A stretch of DNA of 64,000 bases from Murdochiella sp. Marseille-P8839 (GCA_019753405.1 JAIKLF010000001.1:1-64000), one strand, 5' to 3'. Positions 7,710-17,143 are shown, counted from the stretch's first letter. Numbers and translations: made by a program. The notes: generated from the letters alone by a model not told the origin.

Positions 7710-9087
7710 CGTCGAGCTCTTACTGTTGGCCTGGCGCAATCTGATGCGCCGAAAATCGCGGACGATCCTTACGGTCATCAGCGTCGTGATCGGCGCAGTG
7801 GCCATCATTTTGATGCTTTCTTTCGGCTACGGCATAGAGGACAGCAATCGCCGCCAGATGGAACAGTTTGCACAGCTCAATGCCATTCGCGTAGAGCCGA
7901 CCTCTTATCAGGATCCGAGCAATAGCCAGATGGGAAGTCGTCAGGGCTATTTGCGCGATGAAGAGATCAAAAAGATCAAGCAGATCGCGCACGTGAAAGA
8001 CGCGCTGGGCATGAAGTACATGCCCTATGAGATTGTCTTCAAAGATCCCGCATTATCAATGTTCGGAGAAATGGCGGCGATTGATTTTGATGCCCTGCGT
8101 AAAACACAGATTGAAATGAAAGAAGGAAGTCTTCCGAGAGATACCAAAAAAAACCCGTTTATCGTGGGAAACGCGATTACGGTATTTCGTTACAATACAA
8201 AGAATTTCCGCGAGATGCCCAAACCGGTAAAGGATCTGGACTTTACCCATCAAAAAGTGATGTTGCGCTCGTTTGATTACGGCAAATCCGACGGTACACC
8301 CGACAACAACATTATGATCGGCAATCAGGACCAGGCGGCCAAGCTGCCGTTGACCTATGCCGGAACGTTTTCCAAGTCCGATCTGCTCGTGCCCAGAGGA
8401 ATCTATATTTCCTTTGACACGTTGGAACGCATGCAAAAAGAAGAAGAAAAACGCAGTAGGGGAGACAATCCGAATCCGGATGACCCTTCCGCCACACCGC
8501 CGAAAAGGCTGACGCGAGGGAAGAAAACACGGCATTACGATAACGCCATTGTGACGGTGGACGACATCAGCTACACCCAGCAAGTCATCGATGAGATCAA
8601 TGACATGCAATTGAATGCGTACGCAAATTCCGATTCCATCCGCGGACAGGAGGAAGCGATGCGCGTGGTGCGTTGGATTTTTGCCGGCATCGGCTCGATT
8701 TCCTTGTTAATCTCCGCCATCGGTATTGCCAACACCATGCTTATGTCCATTCATGAACGCACGCGGGAAATTGGCGTCATGAAGGTCATCGGTGCGCAAA
8801 TCGGCGATATACGGCTGATTTTTCTTGTGGAATCCATGCTCATCGGCATCATCGGCGGGATTATCGGTGTCCTTTTCTCCTATCTGTTTTCGTTCGGCAT
8901 CAATCATTTCTTCGCCCAGTCTATGCTCGGCGACGGCTATGATATCGAGCAGAAGATCAGCTTGATTCCGTTTTGGCTGCCTTTTGCTGCGTTCGGCTTT
9001 TCTGCGTTGATTGGTTTGGTTGCCGGGTACCTGCCGGCAAAACGGGCAACGCAAATTTCCGCGATTGAAGCGATTCGCACAGAGTAA
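7702..9087 (+). CDS. ABC transporter permease, MacB/FtsX type
   Basis: A 461-residue permease. It has one N-terminal helix (ILTVISVVIGAVAIILMLSF), a large extracytoplasmic MacB_PCD-like domain (about residues 45-310), then three C-terminal FtsX helices containing the conserved cytoplasmic loop TREIGVMKVIGAQIGDI. It ends LPAKRATQISAIEAIR, the usual coupling-helix end. It partners with the ATPase at 5925. A charged linker near residues 250-275 (EEEKRSRGDNPNPDDPSATPP) looks species-specific. Confidence 0.92.
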   Translation: MRNVELLLLAWRNLMRRKSRTILTVISVVIGAVAIILMLSFGYGIEDSNRRQMEQFAQLNAIRVEPTSYQDPSNSQMGSRQGYLRDEEIKKIKQIAHVKDALGMKYMPYEIVFKDPALSMFGEMAAIDFDALRKTQIEMKEGSLPRDTKKNPFIVGNAITVFRYNTKNFREMPKPVKDLDFTHQKVMLRSFDYGKSDGTPDNNIMIGNQDQAAKLPLTYAGTFSKSDLLVPRGIYISFDTLERMQKEEEKRSRGDNPNPDDPSATPPKRLTRGKKTRHYDNAIVTVDDISYTQQVIDEINDMQLNAYANSDSIRGQEEAMRVVRWIFAGIGSISLLISAIGIANTMLMSIHERTREIGVMKVIGAQIGDIRLIFLVESMLIGIIGGIIGVLFSYLFSFGINHFFAQSMLGDGYDIEQKISLIPFWLPFAAFGFSALIGLVAGYLPAKRATQISAIEAIRTE

Positions 9088-9193
9088 GCGCATTGTTGGG
9101 CTCTCGACGGGCAAAAGAATTTCTCCTCACAATCTCGCCTTTTTATGCGCCACGCAGTGTGTTAAGATGGGATGAGAACCGGCGGAGGGGATG

Positions 9194-9916
9194 ATGCAAC
9201 GACCGTTTGTGACAGCTGTAGTGACCGGTGCGGGCTTAGGCACGCGCATGGGTCGCGGGACAAATAAAATGCTTATTGAAATCGACGGCGGTCGGGTACT
9301 GCAGCGCGCTTTGCGCGCCTTACGCCGATCCGGAGCGTTTGATGCTTATGTTGTCGTTGTCAAGGAAGATATTCTACAAACCGTAAAGAAAGATATTCTC
9401 CCCCAGGTTTTCGGGGAGAATTTTTCACGTGTGACCGTTTGTCTTGGGGGCCCGACCAGACAGGATTCGGTAAAAATGGGCCTTGCCCATTTGCCGGAAG
9501 AAACCGACATCATTGCCGTTCATGACGGGGCAAGACCTTTTGTTTCCACGGCGGTCATTCGCCGTTGTCTTTCTCGTGTCGAAAAGGGCGATGTGGACGG
9601 TGCAATCTGTGTTTTACCGATGAAGGATACCATCAAATTTGTGAATGAAAAGGGCGTGATCGAAAATACGCCGAACCGTGCACACCTCTTCAGCGCGCAG
9701 ACGCCGCAGATGTTTAAGAAATCGGTATTGCTTGAAGCCTATGAAAAGGCGATCTGGGAACAGATTCCCATTACGGACGATGCGCAGATGGTGGAAATTT
9801 TCGGCGGAAAGGTCGCGACGGTGGAAGGGGATGAGGCGAACATCAAGATTACCACGCCCATGGATCTGCTCTTCGGTGAACGTATCGTGACGGAACGGGA
9901 GGATTTAGATGAATGA
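9194..9916 (+). CDS. ispD: 2-C-methyl-D-erythritol 4-phosphate cytidylyltransferase
   Basis: The third MEP-pathway step, transferring CMP to MEP. The N-terminal nucleotide-binding block [13 protein letters not shown] and the VHDGARPF block are diagnostic, and about 240 residues is normal. Two adjacent ATGs exist (9191 and 9194). The second leaves five bases after GGAGG and is preferred. The gene overlaps ispF by 8 bases. In many Firmicutes ispD-ispF follow the PIN/TRAM gene; here that gene lies some 54 kb away, so the cluster is split. Confidence 0.93.
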   Translation: MQRPFVTAVVTGAGLGTRMGRGTNKMLIEIDGGRVLQRALRALRRSGAFDAYVVVVKEDILQTVKKDILPQVFGENFSRVTVCLGGPTRQDSVKMGLAHLPEETDIIAVHDGARPFVSTAVIRRCLSRVEKGDVDGAICVLPMKDTIKFVNEKGVIENTPNRAHLFSAQTPQMFKKSVLLEAYEKAIWEQIPITDDAQMVEIFGGKVATVEGDEANIKITTPMDLLFGERIVTEREDLDE

Positions 9917-10400
9917 TATCGCGTTTCGCACAGGGCTCGGCTACGACGTGCATCAGCTGGTTGATGGACGAAAACTTATCCTCGGCGGAGTGGAGATTCC
10001 ATTTGAGAAGGGGTTGCTCGGCCATTCCGATGCCGATTGCCTGATCCATGCCATCAACGATGCACTTCTTGGCGCACTGGCTCTTGGCGACATCGGTCAG
10101 CACTTTCCGGACACCGATCCGCAATATGAAGGTATCTCGTCATTGCTCTTGATGCAGCGGGTGATGGCGTTGGTTTCTGCTCAAGGCTATCGCGTCGGTA
10201 ATATCGACAGTGTGATTATGGCGCAACGGCCAAAACTGGCGTCTTATATTCCGGCTATGCGCGAGGTGATTGCCCGTACGTTGGACTGCGAAATTACGCA
10301 AGTGGCGGTGAAAGCGACGACCACGGAACGGCTCGGCTTTGTCGGACGTGAAGAGGGCATCTGCTGCATGGCACAGGTTTTGTTGATTCGCTGCGTATAA
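9909..10400 (+). CDS. ispF: 2-C-methyl-D-erythritol 2,4-cyclodiphosphate synthase
   Basis: It cyclises CDP-ME-2-phosphate to MEcPP with release of CMP. The metal ligands are in GYDVH near the start, and the [33 protein letters not shown] block is the family signature. The [17 protein letters not shown]-terminal block is present. The length of 163 residues is typical. A GGAGG inside the end of ispD serves as its ribosome-binding site. Confidence 0.95.
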   Translation: MNDIAFRTGLGYDVHQLVDGRKLILGGVEIPFEKGLLGHSDADCLIHAINDALLGALALGDIGQHFPDTDPQYEGISSLLLMQRVMALVSAQGYRVGNIDSVIMAQRPKLASYIPAMREVIARTLDCEITQVAVKATTTERLGFVGREEGICCMAQVLLIRCV

Positions 10401-10491
10401 AGCGAAAAAGGCGATAAAGATATAATAGACGAACAAAACGAGAAAGAAGACAGCCGGCAACCGTGTCGGAAGGAATAGAGAAGAGGAAATT

Positions 10492-11688
10492 ATGGAAGAG
10501 AACAAAACAGGACACATCCGCACGTCGGAATCCGTCACCGAAGGGCATCCGGATAAAATCTGCGACCAGATCGCGGATTCGATTTTGGATGAGGTGTTGC
10601 GACAGGATCCCCAATCCCGTTGCGCTTGCGAAGTCATGGCCTCAACGGGCATTATTTTCGTTATGGGCGAATTGAGCACGAAGGCGGATGTGGATATCAA
10701 TGCCATTGTGCGGCAAACACTGCGCAAAATCGGCTATACCGATGCTGAAAGTGGCATTGATGCGGAACATTGTGCCATTATTACGACCATTCGTGAACAG
10801 TCACAGGATATTGCCTGTGGCGTTCTGCATTCCGAAGAGGCGCGTGAAGGAGAACAGGAACAACTTTCCGGCGAAGGAGCGGGGGATCAGGGGATGGTCT
10901 TCGGCTATGCCACGAAGGAAACACCGGAATATATGCCCATGCCCCTGATGCTTGCGCACCAATTGGCGAAACGTCTGGCAAAGGTGCGCCGAGAAGGGAT
11001 CGTTCCGCACCTGCGGCCGGATGGCAAAACGCAGGTTTCGGTGGAGTACGACGAGCAGGATCGTCCGAAACGCATTGATGCGATTCTGATTTCCACACAA
11101 CACGACGACCAGGCGGATCAAAAAGCGATTAAAGAAGCGCTATGGGATCATGTGGTTAAAGAATGCATCGATCCGTTGATGATTGATTCGCACACGAAAT
11201 TTTTTGTCAATCCGACGGGACGTTTTGAGCAAGGCGGTCCGAATGCGGATACCGGTCTGACCGGACGAAAGATTATTGTCGACACGTATGGCGGAGCGGG
11301 ACATCACGGTGGTGGTGCCTTCTCCGGAAAGGATCCGACGAAGGTGGATCGTTCCGCAGCCTACTATGCGCGCTATGTTGCCAAGAACATTGTTGCCGCG
11401 GGCTTAGCGGATAAAGCGGAGATTTGCGTTGCCTATGCGATAGGCCGTGCGGAACCGTTTTCGATCAGCATTGATACATTCGGTACGGGAAAACTTTCGG
11501 ATGCACAACTCTTGCAAATCATGCGCGAAGTCTTTGATTTCCGCCCAGCAGCGATTATCAAGAAACTGGATTTGCGCCGTCCGATTTATGCCCATACGGC
11601 CACCTACGGCCATTTTGGACGAACCGACAACCGCTATTCCTGGGAAGAATTGGATCAAGTGGACACGTTAAAGAAATATTTGGAGTAG
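10492..11688 (+). CDS. metK: S-adenosylmethionine synthetase
   Basis: It forms SAM from methionine and ATP. It begins with the ATP-site block [20 protein letters not shown], contains the hexapeptide GAGDQG, and carries the P-loop-like [16 protein letters not shown]. The length of 398 residues is normal. GAGGAAATT precedes the ATG. The 91-base upstream gap holds a TATAAT at 10421-10426 but no SAM riboswitch; many Firmicute metK genes have one, so regulation may differ here. Confidence 0.96.
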   Translation: MEENKTGHIRTSESVTEGHPDKICDQIADSILDEVLRQDPQSRCACEVMASTGIIFVMGELSTKADVDINAIVRQTLRKIGYTDAESGIDAEHCAIITTIREQSQDIACGVLHSEEAREGEQEQLSGEGAGDQGMVFGYATKETPEYMPMPLMLAHQLAKRLAKVRREGIVPHLRPDGKTQVSVEYDEQDRPKRIDAILISTQHDDQADQKAIKEALWDHVVKECIDPLMIDSHTKFFVNPTGRFEQGGPNADTGLTGRKIIVDTYGGAGHHGGGAFSGKDPTKVDRSAAYYARYVAKNIVAAGLADKAEICVAYAIGRAEPFSISIDTFGTGKLSDAQLLQIMREVFDFRPAAIIKKLDLRRPIYAHTATYGHFGRTDNRYSWEELDQVDTLKKYLE

Positions 11689-11691
11689 ACC

Positions 11692-12750
11692 ATGGCCTGG
11701 TTACGGAAAAATTTAGCGATCGATTTAGGGACGACAAATATTCTGGTGTACACCCGGGCAGAAGGCATTAAATTCCAGGAGCCTTCGGTGGTTGCTTTGG
11801 ATTTATACTCCGATGCGATTGTCGCGGTGGGAGAAGAGGCCAAGAACATGCTCGGTCGCACACCCGGCAATATTGTTGCACGTCACCCTTTACACAGCGG
11901 TGTTGTTGCCGACTATCGTGCAACGGAAAAAATGCTGGGCGCCTTTCTTCATCGGGCGGTCGATAAAAGTTTGCTGCACCCGGACGTGATGATCAGCGTG
12001 CCTTCCCGTGCCACACAAGTACAAAAGCGTGCAATTACGCAAGCCGCAACGGCCGGCGGGGCACACGAAGCCTATCTCATCGAAGCTCCGTTGGCGGCAG
12101 CATTGGGTGCCGGCGTTGAGGTCTCCGATCCGCGCGGAACGCTGATTGTGGATGTGGGTGGCGGACTCACCGATGTCGCGTTGATTTCCCTCGGCGGTAT
12201 TGTGGTTGCCGAATCGACGACGACGGCGGGTAATGCATTCGACGAAGCCGTTGCGCGATATATTCTTGATCAACATCAAGTGATGATTGGGGAACAGACG
12301 GCAGAAGAGATTAAGCTTCGCCTGGGTTCGGTTTTGGCGCTTGATGCTCCGGAACGGGTTGAGGTGAAAGGTCGCCACCGTGCCAATGGTTTGCCGGTTC
12401 GGGTATATATGACGCGAAACGATTTGGACGAAGCCCTGGCTTCGCAATTTCAGAACATTGCCGAGACGGTGCATCGTGTATTGGCGCAAACGCCGCCGGA
12501 GCTTTCTTCGGATCTTTTCGATCAGGGTATTCTACTTTCCGGAGGTGGATCACTTGTACGAGGCCTGGGCGAGTGCATTCAAAAACGTTGTGGCATTCGC
12601 GTAAACTATGTCGAACAACCGATCAGTGCTGTTGTGCGTGGAACCGGAAAAGCCTTAACTTGGATTCGTCGTATGCGCACGAGCGATGATCTTTTAGCGG
12701 ATAAAACGAGACAACAAGTGATGAACCGCGAAATTTTACGCAAGCGGTAA
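11692..12750 (+). CDS. MreB/Mbl-family actin-like protein
   Basis: A 352-residue bacterial actin homologue that organises side-wall peptidoglycan synthesis. The phosphate-1 loop IDLGTTNILVY, phosphate-2 loop IVDVGGGLTDVALISLGG and adenosine motif LLSGGGSLVRGL are all visible. The N-terminus MAWLRKN fits a membrane-touching amphipathic start. It starts 3 bases after metK and has no mreC/mreD beside it, so it may be an Mbl- or MreBH-type paralogue. Which one cannot be decided from the sequence alone. Confidence 0.88.
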   Translation: MAWLRKNLAIDLGTTNILVYTRAEGIKFQEPSVVALDLYSDAIVAVGEEAKNMLGRTPGNIVARHPLHSGVVADYRATEKMLGAFLHRAVDKSLLHPDVMISVPSRATQVQKRAITQAATAGGAHEAYLIEAPLAAALGAGVEVSDPRGTLIVDVGGGLTDVALISLGGIVVAESTTTAGNAFDEAVARYILDQHQVMIGEQTAEEIKLRLGSVLALDAPERVEVKGRHRANGLPVRVYMTRNDLDEALASQFQNIAETVHRVLAQTPPELSSDLFDQGILLSGGGSLVRGLGECIQKRCGIRVNYVEQPISAVVRGTGKALTWIRRMRTSDDLLADKTRQQVMNREILRKR

Positions 12751-12765
12751 TCCGAGGAGGAAAAC

Positions 12766-14016
12766 ATGGCGAATTTATTTGAGGAACTCGTTCAGCGGGA
12801 GCAGGAAGGCCACCCGATTCGCGTAGGCGTGATCGGCGCGGGACAGATGGGGACGGGTATGATTGCCCAGATTTCCACCATCCCGGGAATGTGTGTCACC
12901 GGAATTTGCGATATCGTAGCGGAACGCGCAGAAGAAGCAAAGCGCATCTATCTTGCCGGCTCGCAGGACCCGCACAACATCATTACGAGTACGGACTATG
13001 CGGAAGTCATTCGCGCGAAAGACGTAGACGTGATTGTCGAAGCGACGGGTATTACAGAAATCGGCGCGCGGGTGTCTATGGCCACGTTGTTAGCCAAGAA
13101 ACACCTGGTCTTGTTGAATGTCGAAGTGGACATTACGATCGGCGTGCTGATGAAACAGCTTTTTGATGCGGCGGGGCTGATTTATACCGGATCTGACGGC
13201 GATGAACCGGCGGCCACGTTCAGCCTCTTCAATTTTGCTCGTGCCATGGGGATGGAAGTGCTTGTTGCCGGCAAGGGCAAGAATAATAAGTTAAAGCCCT
13301 ATGCAAACCCGGATACAGCCCGTCAAGAGGCTGAAGAGCGCGGGATGAATCCACATATGCTGGCGGCGTTTCAGGACGGTACCAAGACCATGGCCGAAAT
13401 GACGCTACTTTCCAATGCTACGGGATTTGTGCCCGATGTGGAGGGCATGCACGGCATAGCGGGTGACTTGGATGAAACGGTAAAACAGTTCGATCTTGTG
13501 CGAAACGGCGGCGTTCTCAGTAATTTCGGTGTAGTGGATTATGTGGACGGTATCGCTCCCGGTGTTTTCGTGATCGTAAAAGGGCAAAATGAACAAGTTG
13601 CCGCCGAAATGAATTATATGTTGAAAAAAGGCGAGCGCGATCATCATATTCTCTATCGGCCCTTCCACCTCGGCAGTTTGGAAACGCCATTGACCATTGC
13701 ACGTGCGGCGTTACATGGGCAGGCAGCTATCGTTCCGCTGGCCAAACCGGTTTCCGAGACGGTGGCCGTGGCGAAAAAGGACATTGCGGAGGGAGAACCC
13801 ATCGACGGTATTGGCGGCTTCTGTGTGCGTGGGCGCATTGAAACGCATGAAACGCAGAAACAGGAACGTCACATTCCGATCGGCCTTTTGGTGGGCAACG
13901 CCGTGGCGAAACGCAACATCGCGAAAGACAGCGTACTGACGGAAGAAGACGTTGAGCTGGATCAGTCCACGCAGGTTTATCGCCTGCGCAGTCTCCAAGA
14001 TTCCCTCATCGGCTAA
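12766..14016 (+). CDS. COG4091 NAD(P)-dependent dehydrogenase with C-terminal SAF domain
   Basis: A 416-residue protein. The N-terminal Rossmann fold has GVIGAGQMGTGMIAQ near residue 20. The homoserine-dehydrogenase-like middle part includes SDGDEPAATFSLFNFARAMG. The SAF-like C-terminus (AKKDIAEGEPIDGIGGFCVRGR, then AKRNIAKDSVLTEEDVELD) is also present. COG4091 proteins are annotated as predicted homoserine dehydrogenases, but some act in sugar-acid or tetrose pathways. The true substrate is unknown. GGAGGAAAAC lies just before ATG 12766, only 15 bases after the MreB gene, suggesting co-transcription. Confidence 0.75.
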   Translation: MANLFEELVQREQEGHPIRVGVIGAGQMGTGMIAQISTIPGMCVTGICDIVAERAEEAKRIYLAGSQDPHNIITSTDYAEVIRAKDVDVIVEATGITEIGARVSMATLLAKKHLVLLNVEVDITIGVLMKQLFDAAGLIYTGSDGDEPAATFSLFNFARAMGMEVLVAGKGKNNKLKPYANPDTARQEAEERGMNPHMLAAFQDGTKTMAEMTLLSNATGFVPDVEGMHGIAGDLDETVKQFDLVRNGGVLSNFGVVDYVDGIAPGVFVIVKGQNEQVAAEMNYMLKKGERDHHILYRPFHLGSLETPLTIARAALHGQAAIVPLAKPVSETVAVAKKDIAEGEPIDGIGGFCVRGRIETHETQKQERHIPIGLLVGNAVAKRNIAKDSVLTEEDVELDQSTQVYRLRSLQDSLIG

Positions 14017-14026
14017 GCAAGTTCAT

Positions 14027-14055
14027 AGGACAGCAGGGTGGAAGTATGGTAAAAT
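14027..14055 (+). promoter_or_regulatory. Promoter for tRNA-Pro(UGG)
   Basis: AGGACA (14027-14032), a 17-base spacer and TAAAAT (14050-14055), ending 12 bases before the tRNA. Confidence 0.5.
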
Positions 14056-14067
14056 AACCCTGCTTTT

Positions 14068-14141
14068 CGGGGTGTGGCGCAGTTCGGTAGCGCGCGTGGT
14101 TTGGGACCATGAGGTCGCAGGTTCGAATCCTGTCACCCCGA
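14068..14141 (+). tRNA. tRNA-Pro (UGG)
   Basis: The seven-base acceptor stem CGGGGTG (14068-14074) pairs with CACCCCG (14134-14140), and the discriminator is A. The anticodon loop UUUGGGA on a CGUGG/CCAUG stem gives anticodon UGG. The T loop is UUCGAAU. CCA is not encoded. Confidence 0.96.
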
Positions 14142-14239
14142 GTAGATGTGTTGGAAACGTTGAAACGAAGGCGTTTGGAAAAGGTGTTCGAAGAGGCAAT
14201 TTCAAGAAGCGGCCTTTATTTGAGGAGAAAGGGGAAACG

Positions 14240-14956
14240 ATGTTTAAAGATTTTCGCGTACAGATTTTTGCGGACGGTGCAGTGCTGGAAACGATGAAAA
14301 AACAGTATGAAAGCGGTTTGGTGGACGGCTTTACGACCAATCCGTCGCTGATGAAGAAGGCGGGCGTTGAGGACTATACGCCGTATGCCAAAAAGGTGGT
14401 TGAGGCGATTCCGGATCTGTCTCTCTCGTTTGAAGTATTTGCCGATGACATGGAAACCATGGAACAGGAAGCGCGTAAAATTGCTGCATTGGGAAAAAAT
14501 GTCTTTGTAAAAATTCCTATCGTGAATACCAAGGGCGAGAGCATGATTCCTCTCATCGCCCGTCTTTCAGCGGAAGGCGTAAATTTGAACGTGACAGCCG
14601 TTTATTCGGTTGCCCAGACGAAGGCCATTGTGGAAGCGGTCAGCGATAAGGCCATCACGTACGTTTCTATTTTTGCGGGACGCTTGGCCGACAACGGACT
14701 GGATCCCATTCCCGTCATGACCGAAGCTTCCGAAATCTGCCAAAAATACGATCATGTACGCCTGCTGTGGGCGTCTACGCGCGAAGTGTGGAATGTCTAT
14801 GAAGCGGAACGTCTCGGTGTGGACATCATCACTTGCCCGGATGGCGTGTTGCAGAAACTCGCCAAAATCGGGGACAAAACTCCGGAAGAGCTTTCCGTAG
14901 ATACGGTAATCGGTTTTAATCACGATATTGCCGACCTTGGCTTTACCATTCGTTAA
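14240..14956 (+). CDS. Fructose-6-phosphate aldolase/transaldolase-like protein
   Basis: A 238-residue small transaldolase-family TIM barrel. TTNPSLM near residue 33 and NVTAVYS are signature blocks, and the Schiff-base lysine is expected in NVFVKIPI. The short length fits the FSA/TalC subgroup rather than classical transaldolase; whether it works as F6P aldolase or as transaldolase is open. The start is ATG 14240, where GGAGAAAGGGG lies six to sixteen bases upstream. The reading frame extends upstream through the tRNA but that part is not coding. Confidence 0.9.
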   Translation: MFKDFRVQIFADGAVLETMKKQYESGLVDGFTTNPSLMKKAGVEDYTPYAKKVVEAIPDLSLSFEVFADDMETMEQEARKIAALGKNVFVKIPIVNTKGESMIPLIARLSAEGVNLNVTAVYSVAQTKAIVEAVSDKAITYVSIFAGRLADNGLDPIPVMTEASEICQKYDHVRLLWASTREVWNVYEAERLGVDIITCPDGVLQKLAKIGDKTPEELSVDTVIGFNHDIADLGFTIR

Positions 14957-14961
14957 TTGCG

Positions 14962-15408
14962 ATGCGTGCCGTATTACAAACCGTTAAAGAGGCGTCGGTG
15001 ACCATCGACGGCGAGATTGTCGGTGCCATCAACCGCGGTTATCTCATCTATCTGGGCGTTGGGCCCGATGATACCAAAGAGGAAGTCGTGCGCTTGTGGA
15101 CGAAAATCCGCAAGCTGCGCGTCTTTATGGATAGCCAAGGCAAGACCAACCTCGATTTGGCTGCGGTACAGGGAAATGTGTTGCTGGTTTCGCAGTTTAC
15201 GCTCTTTGCCTCCATCAAAAAAGGCAATCGTCCCAGTTTTGCGACGGCTGCGCCTCCGGCCTTGGCCGAGGCACTTTATAATGAGATGATTACCTTGATC
15301 AGGGAAGATTTGCCGGATGTACAGACCGGTCGTTTCGGTGCCGATATGCTTGTTTCATCGGTCAATGACGGCCCGTTCACCCTTTGGATCGATACCGATG
15401 AACTGTGA
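14962..15408 (+). CDS. dtd: D-aminoacyl-tRNA deacylase
   Basis: It hydrolyses D-aminoacyl-tRNAs (and Gly-tRNA-Ala) as a homodimer. SQFTLFA and the cross-subunit loop block SVNDGPFTLWID are visible. The latter reads G-P-F rather than the usual G-P-V, but the Gly-cisPro pair is kept. The 148 residues are normal. It begins five bases after the aldolase stop with no good ribosome-binding site of its own, so translational coupling is likely. Confidence 0.93.
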   Translation: MRAVLQTVKEASVTIDGEIVGAINRGYLIYLGVGPDDTKEEVVRLWTKIRKLRVFMDSQGKTNLDLAAVQGNVLLVSQFTLFASIKKGNRPSFATAAPPALAEALYNEMITLIREDLPDVQTGRFGADMLVSSVNDGPFTLWIDTDEL

Positions 15409-15509
15409 TCAGAGGAAGAACCGGAAGCAAAAATCGAATGCCGATAAGAGGTCGACAAGGCAGTTTCAGGTAAAGAAGGTCGGCAGGTAATCAGTTAGGG
15501 AGAAATAAA

Positions 15510-15533
15510 AAACCGGGACGATCGTCCCGGTTT
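15510..15533 (-). terminator. Terminator for tRNA-Pro(CGG), possibly bidirectional
   Basis: A perfect 24-base palindrome made of ACCGGGACGAT arms. Read on the minus strand it ends in six T residues, fitting the tRNA that runs toward it. Read on the plus strand the T run is short, so it serves dtd less well. Confidence 0.8.
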
Positions 15534-15605
15534 CGAAATTTAGTATCAAACGAGTATCATTCAACGAAAAGAATGGCTTGTTTTCAACGTTTAGAAAAAG
15601 AAAAA

Positions 15606-15679
15606 TCGGAGTGAGAGGATTTGAACCTCCGGCCTCCTGCTCCCGAAGCAGGCGCGCTACCGAGCTGCGCTACACCCCG
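15606..15679 (-). tRNA. tRNA-Pro (CGG)
   Basis: On the minus strand the acceptor stem CGGGGTG pairs with CACTCCG, with one G-U pair. The anticodon loop UUCGGGA on a CCUGC/GCAGG stem gives anticodon CGG. The discriminator is A. It is a second proline isoacceptor, 1.5 kb from the UGG gene and in the opposite orientation. Confidence 0.95.
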
Positions 15680-15698
15680 TCGAATTGCTGACCATGGC

Positions 15699-15727
15699 AT
15701 TGTACCACAAATTTCTGCAGGAAACAA
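15699..15727 (-). promoter_or_regulatory. Promoter for tRNA-Pro(CGG)
   Basis: Minus-strand TTGTTT (15722-15727), a 17-base spacer and TACAAT (15699-15704), 19 bases before the tRNA. Confidence 0.5.
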
Positions 15728-15936
15728 ATTTTTCTACATATAATAGGTTGGATGCCGGTACGGTTGAATACAAAAGACGGTTGGACGGGATAATTTTCCA
15801 ATTTGTCGAGAGAGTGCTCTATTTGGGTAGAGAAGAGTTGCTCCGTTGAATGGCTCTATTTACGGAGCGGAAGACGGAAAGAACGAAAGGCGTCAACGGG
15901 AAAAATGAACAGAAAGGCGAAAGTCGGGAGAATAGG

Positions 15937-16473
15937 ATGAATAAGCAAGTGGATTTGAAGAAGAAAATGCGTGTTATCGAAGGCTTTCCGGGCCCGGGCA
16001 TCAGCTATAAGGACATTACGACGATTTTGTCCGACGCTGAAGCGTTGCAGGCGATGGTGGAACAGCTTGCCGACGCGGCAAAGCAATGGGACTTTGATTA
16101 TGTGCTGGGAACGGAATCCCGCGGCTTTATCGTGGGGGTGCCCGTTGCGGCTCTTTTACATAAGGGCTTTATTATGGCACGAAAACCGGGAAAACTACCG
16201 GGAAACCTGATCAAAAAATCCTATACGCTGGAATATGGGGAAGCGGCGATTGAAGTAGATCGCGATTCCATCCCGGAAGGCGCACGTGTACTCGTTATGG
16301 ACGATCTTCTGGCCACCGGTGGCACAGCGAAAACAGCCTGCGAACTGGTAGAAGCTGCGGGCGGCGTGGTCGCCGGAACACTTTTCCTGACCGAACTGAC
16401 CGATCTCGGCGGAAGGAAAGCGTTGGAAGAAGCCGGCTATCCTGTAAAGGCGCTGTTGACCTGGGCCAATTGA
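15937..16473 (+). CDS. apt: Adenine phosphoribosyltransferase
   Basis: Purine salvage: adenine plus PRPP gives AMP. The PRPP-binding block VLVMDDLLATGGTAKT and the APT-specific N-terminus IEGFPGPGISYKDITTIL are present. The start is ATG 15937 (178 residues, normal for the family), with GGGAG a few bases upstream; the in-frame codon at 15850 would add a charged, non-conserved leader. No ordinary terminator follows. Transcription runs into the hairpin array at 16519, whose first unit looks like one. Confidence 0.93.
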   Translation: MNKQVDLKKKMRVIEGFPGPGISYKDITTILSDAEALQAMVEQLADAAKQWDFDYVLGTESRGFIVGVPVAALLHKGFIMARKPGKLPGNLIKKSYTLEYGEAAIEVDRDSIPEGARVLVMDDLLATGGTAKTACELVEAAGGVVAGTLFLTELTDLGGRKALEEAGYPVKALLTWAN

Positions 16474-16518
16474 TGGGCGCGCTGTTGGCGGCGCGATTTT
16501 GGTGAGCAAAGATGTGAG

Positions 16519-16848
16519 ACCCTGGCTGGACGCAAAATTGCGTATTGGCCAGGGTCGATTTTTTTGGCGGCACCCGGAAGGAAAGAGAAAACTTTGTCGG
16601 CCAGGGTTAAATTTTTGTCGCGAAACCCTGGCTGAGAAAAGCACGATTTGTCAGCCAGGGTTAAATTTTCGGGCAAAACCCTGTCCAGAAAAAACAAGGC
16701 GTGTCGGCCAGGGCCAATCTGTATCCCATAAACCCTGGCTGGAGAGAACAAGTTTTGTCAGCCAGGGAAAATTCTTGTCAGCAAAACCCTGGCTAGCGAA
16801 ATTAACGAACGTCAGCCAGGGCCGCTCAGGCCCTCGTTAACCCTGGCC
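16519..16848. repeat. Phased hairpin array, family A, locus 1 (53-54-base period)
   Basis: Half-sites CCCTGGCTG and CAGCCAGGG alternate. CCCTGG starts at 16520, 16573 (degenerate), 16626, 16679, 16733, 16787 and 16841, so the steps are 53,53,53,54,54,54. CCAGGG starts at 16549, 16601, 16655, 16708, 16762 and 16816. Each pair can fold into an 8-9-bp stem with a loop of about 17 variable bases; the DNA between hairpins is AT-rich and also variable. The first hairpin is followed by TCGATTTTTTT and could act as the apt terminator. Open frames through the array are by-products of its period. Confidence 0.9.
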
Positions 16849-17027
16849 GAGCACGAGATAGCACATTTGCCGGGGCGATTTTTCTGCGGGATCTCCGCTG
16901 GCCGGAAAAAATTGTCCGTAGACTTTACGATGAATGCGTTCTATTTGCCGCTACGCTTGGCGTTTCTGGTATGTGAGCATTCTCTATGGATATGATGTTC
17001 AGCTGATGCCATACCACATCGCAATGA
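16849..17027. other. Intergenic stretch without a recognised gene
   Basis: Between the family A array and the promoter of the surface-protein gene I see no gene-like frame with a ribosome-binding site. It contains one further degenerate CCGGGG-type arm near 16870 and then sequence of ordinary composition. Confidence 0.4.
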
Positions 17028-17056
17028 TAGAAATAGCATAATGGGAGTGTTATAAT
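17028..17056 (+). promoter_or_regulatory. Candidate promoter of the CWB2 surface protein
   Basis: TAGAAA (17028-17033), a 17-base spacer and a perfect TATAAT (17051-17056), 88 bases before the start. The stretch that follows is A-rich and could form an unstructured leader. Confidence 0.45.
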
Positions 17057-17143
17057 CAGAAAAGAGATAACTTTGTCAAGAAAAAAAGATATAAAATCTA
17101 TAAAAAGAAGGAAAATCTGATTTACACAGGAAAGGAGAAGATG

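Noticed and set aside
10401-10491. SAM riboswitch before metK
   Set aside because: Only 91 bases are available and the conserved SAM-I core and terminator stem are not seen.
13952-14239. Long N-terminal extension of the aldolase through tRNA-Pro
   Set aside because: It reads across a tRNA gene; the true start is 14240.
16499-16840. 113-codon open frame through array A1
   Set aside because: It is generated by the repeat period, has a low-complexity product and no ribosome-binding site.
16519-16848. CRISPR array
   Set aside because: Repeats are 8-9-base half-sites in alternating orientation, not direct repeats of 23-40 bases, and no cas gene is present.
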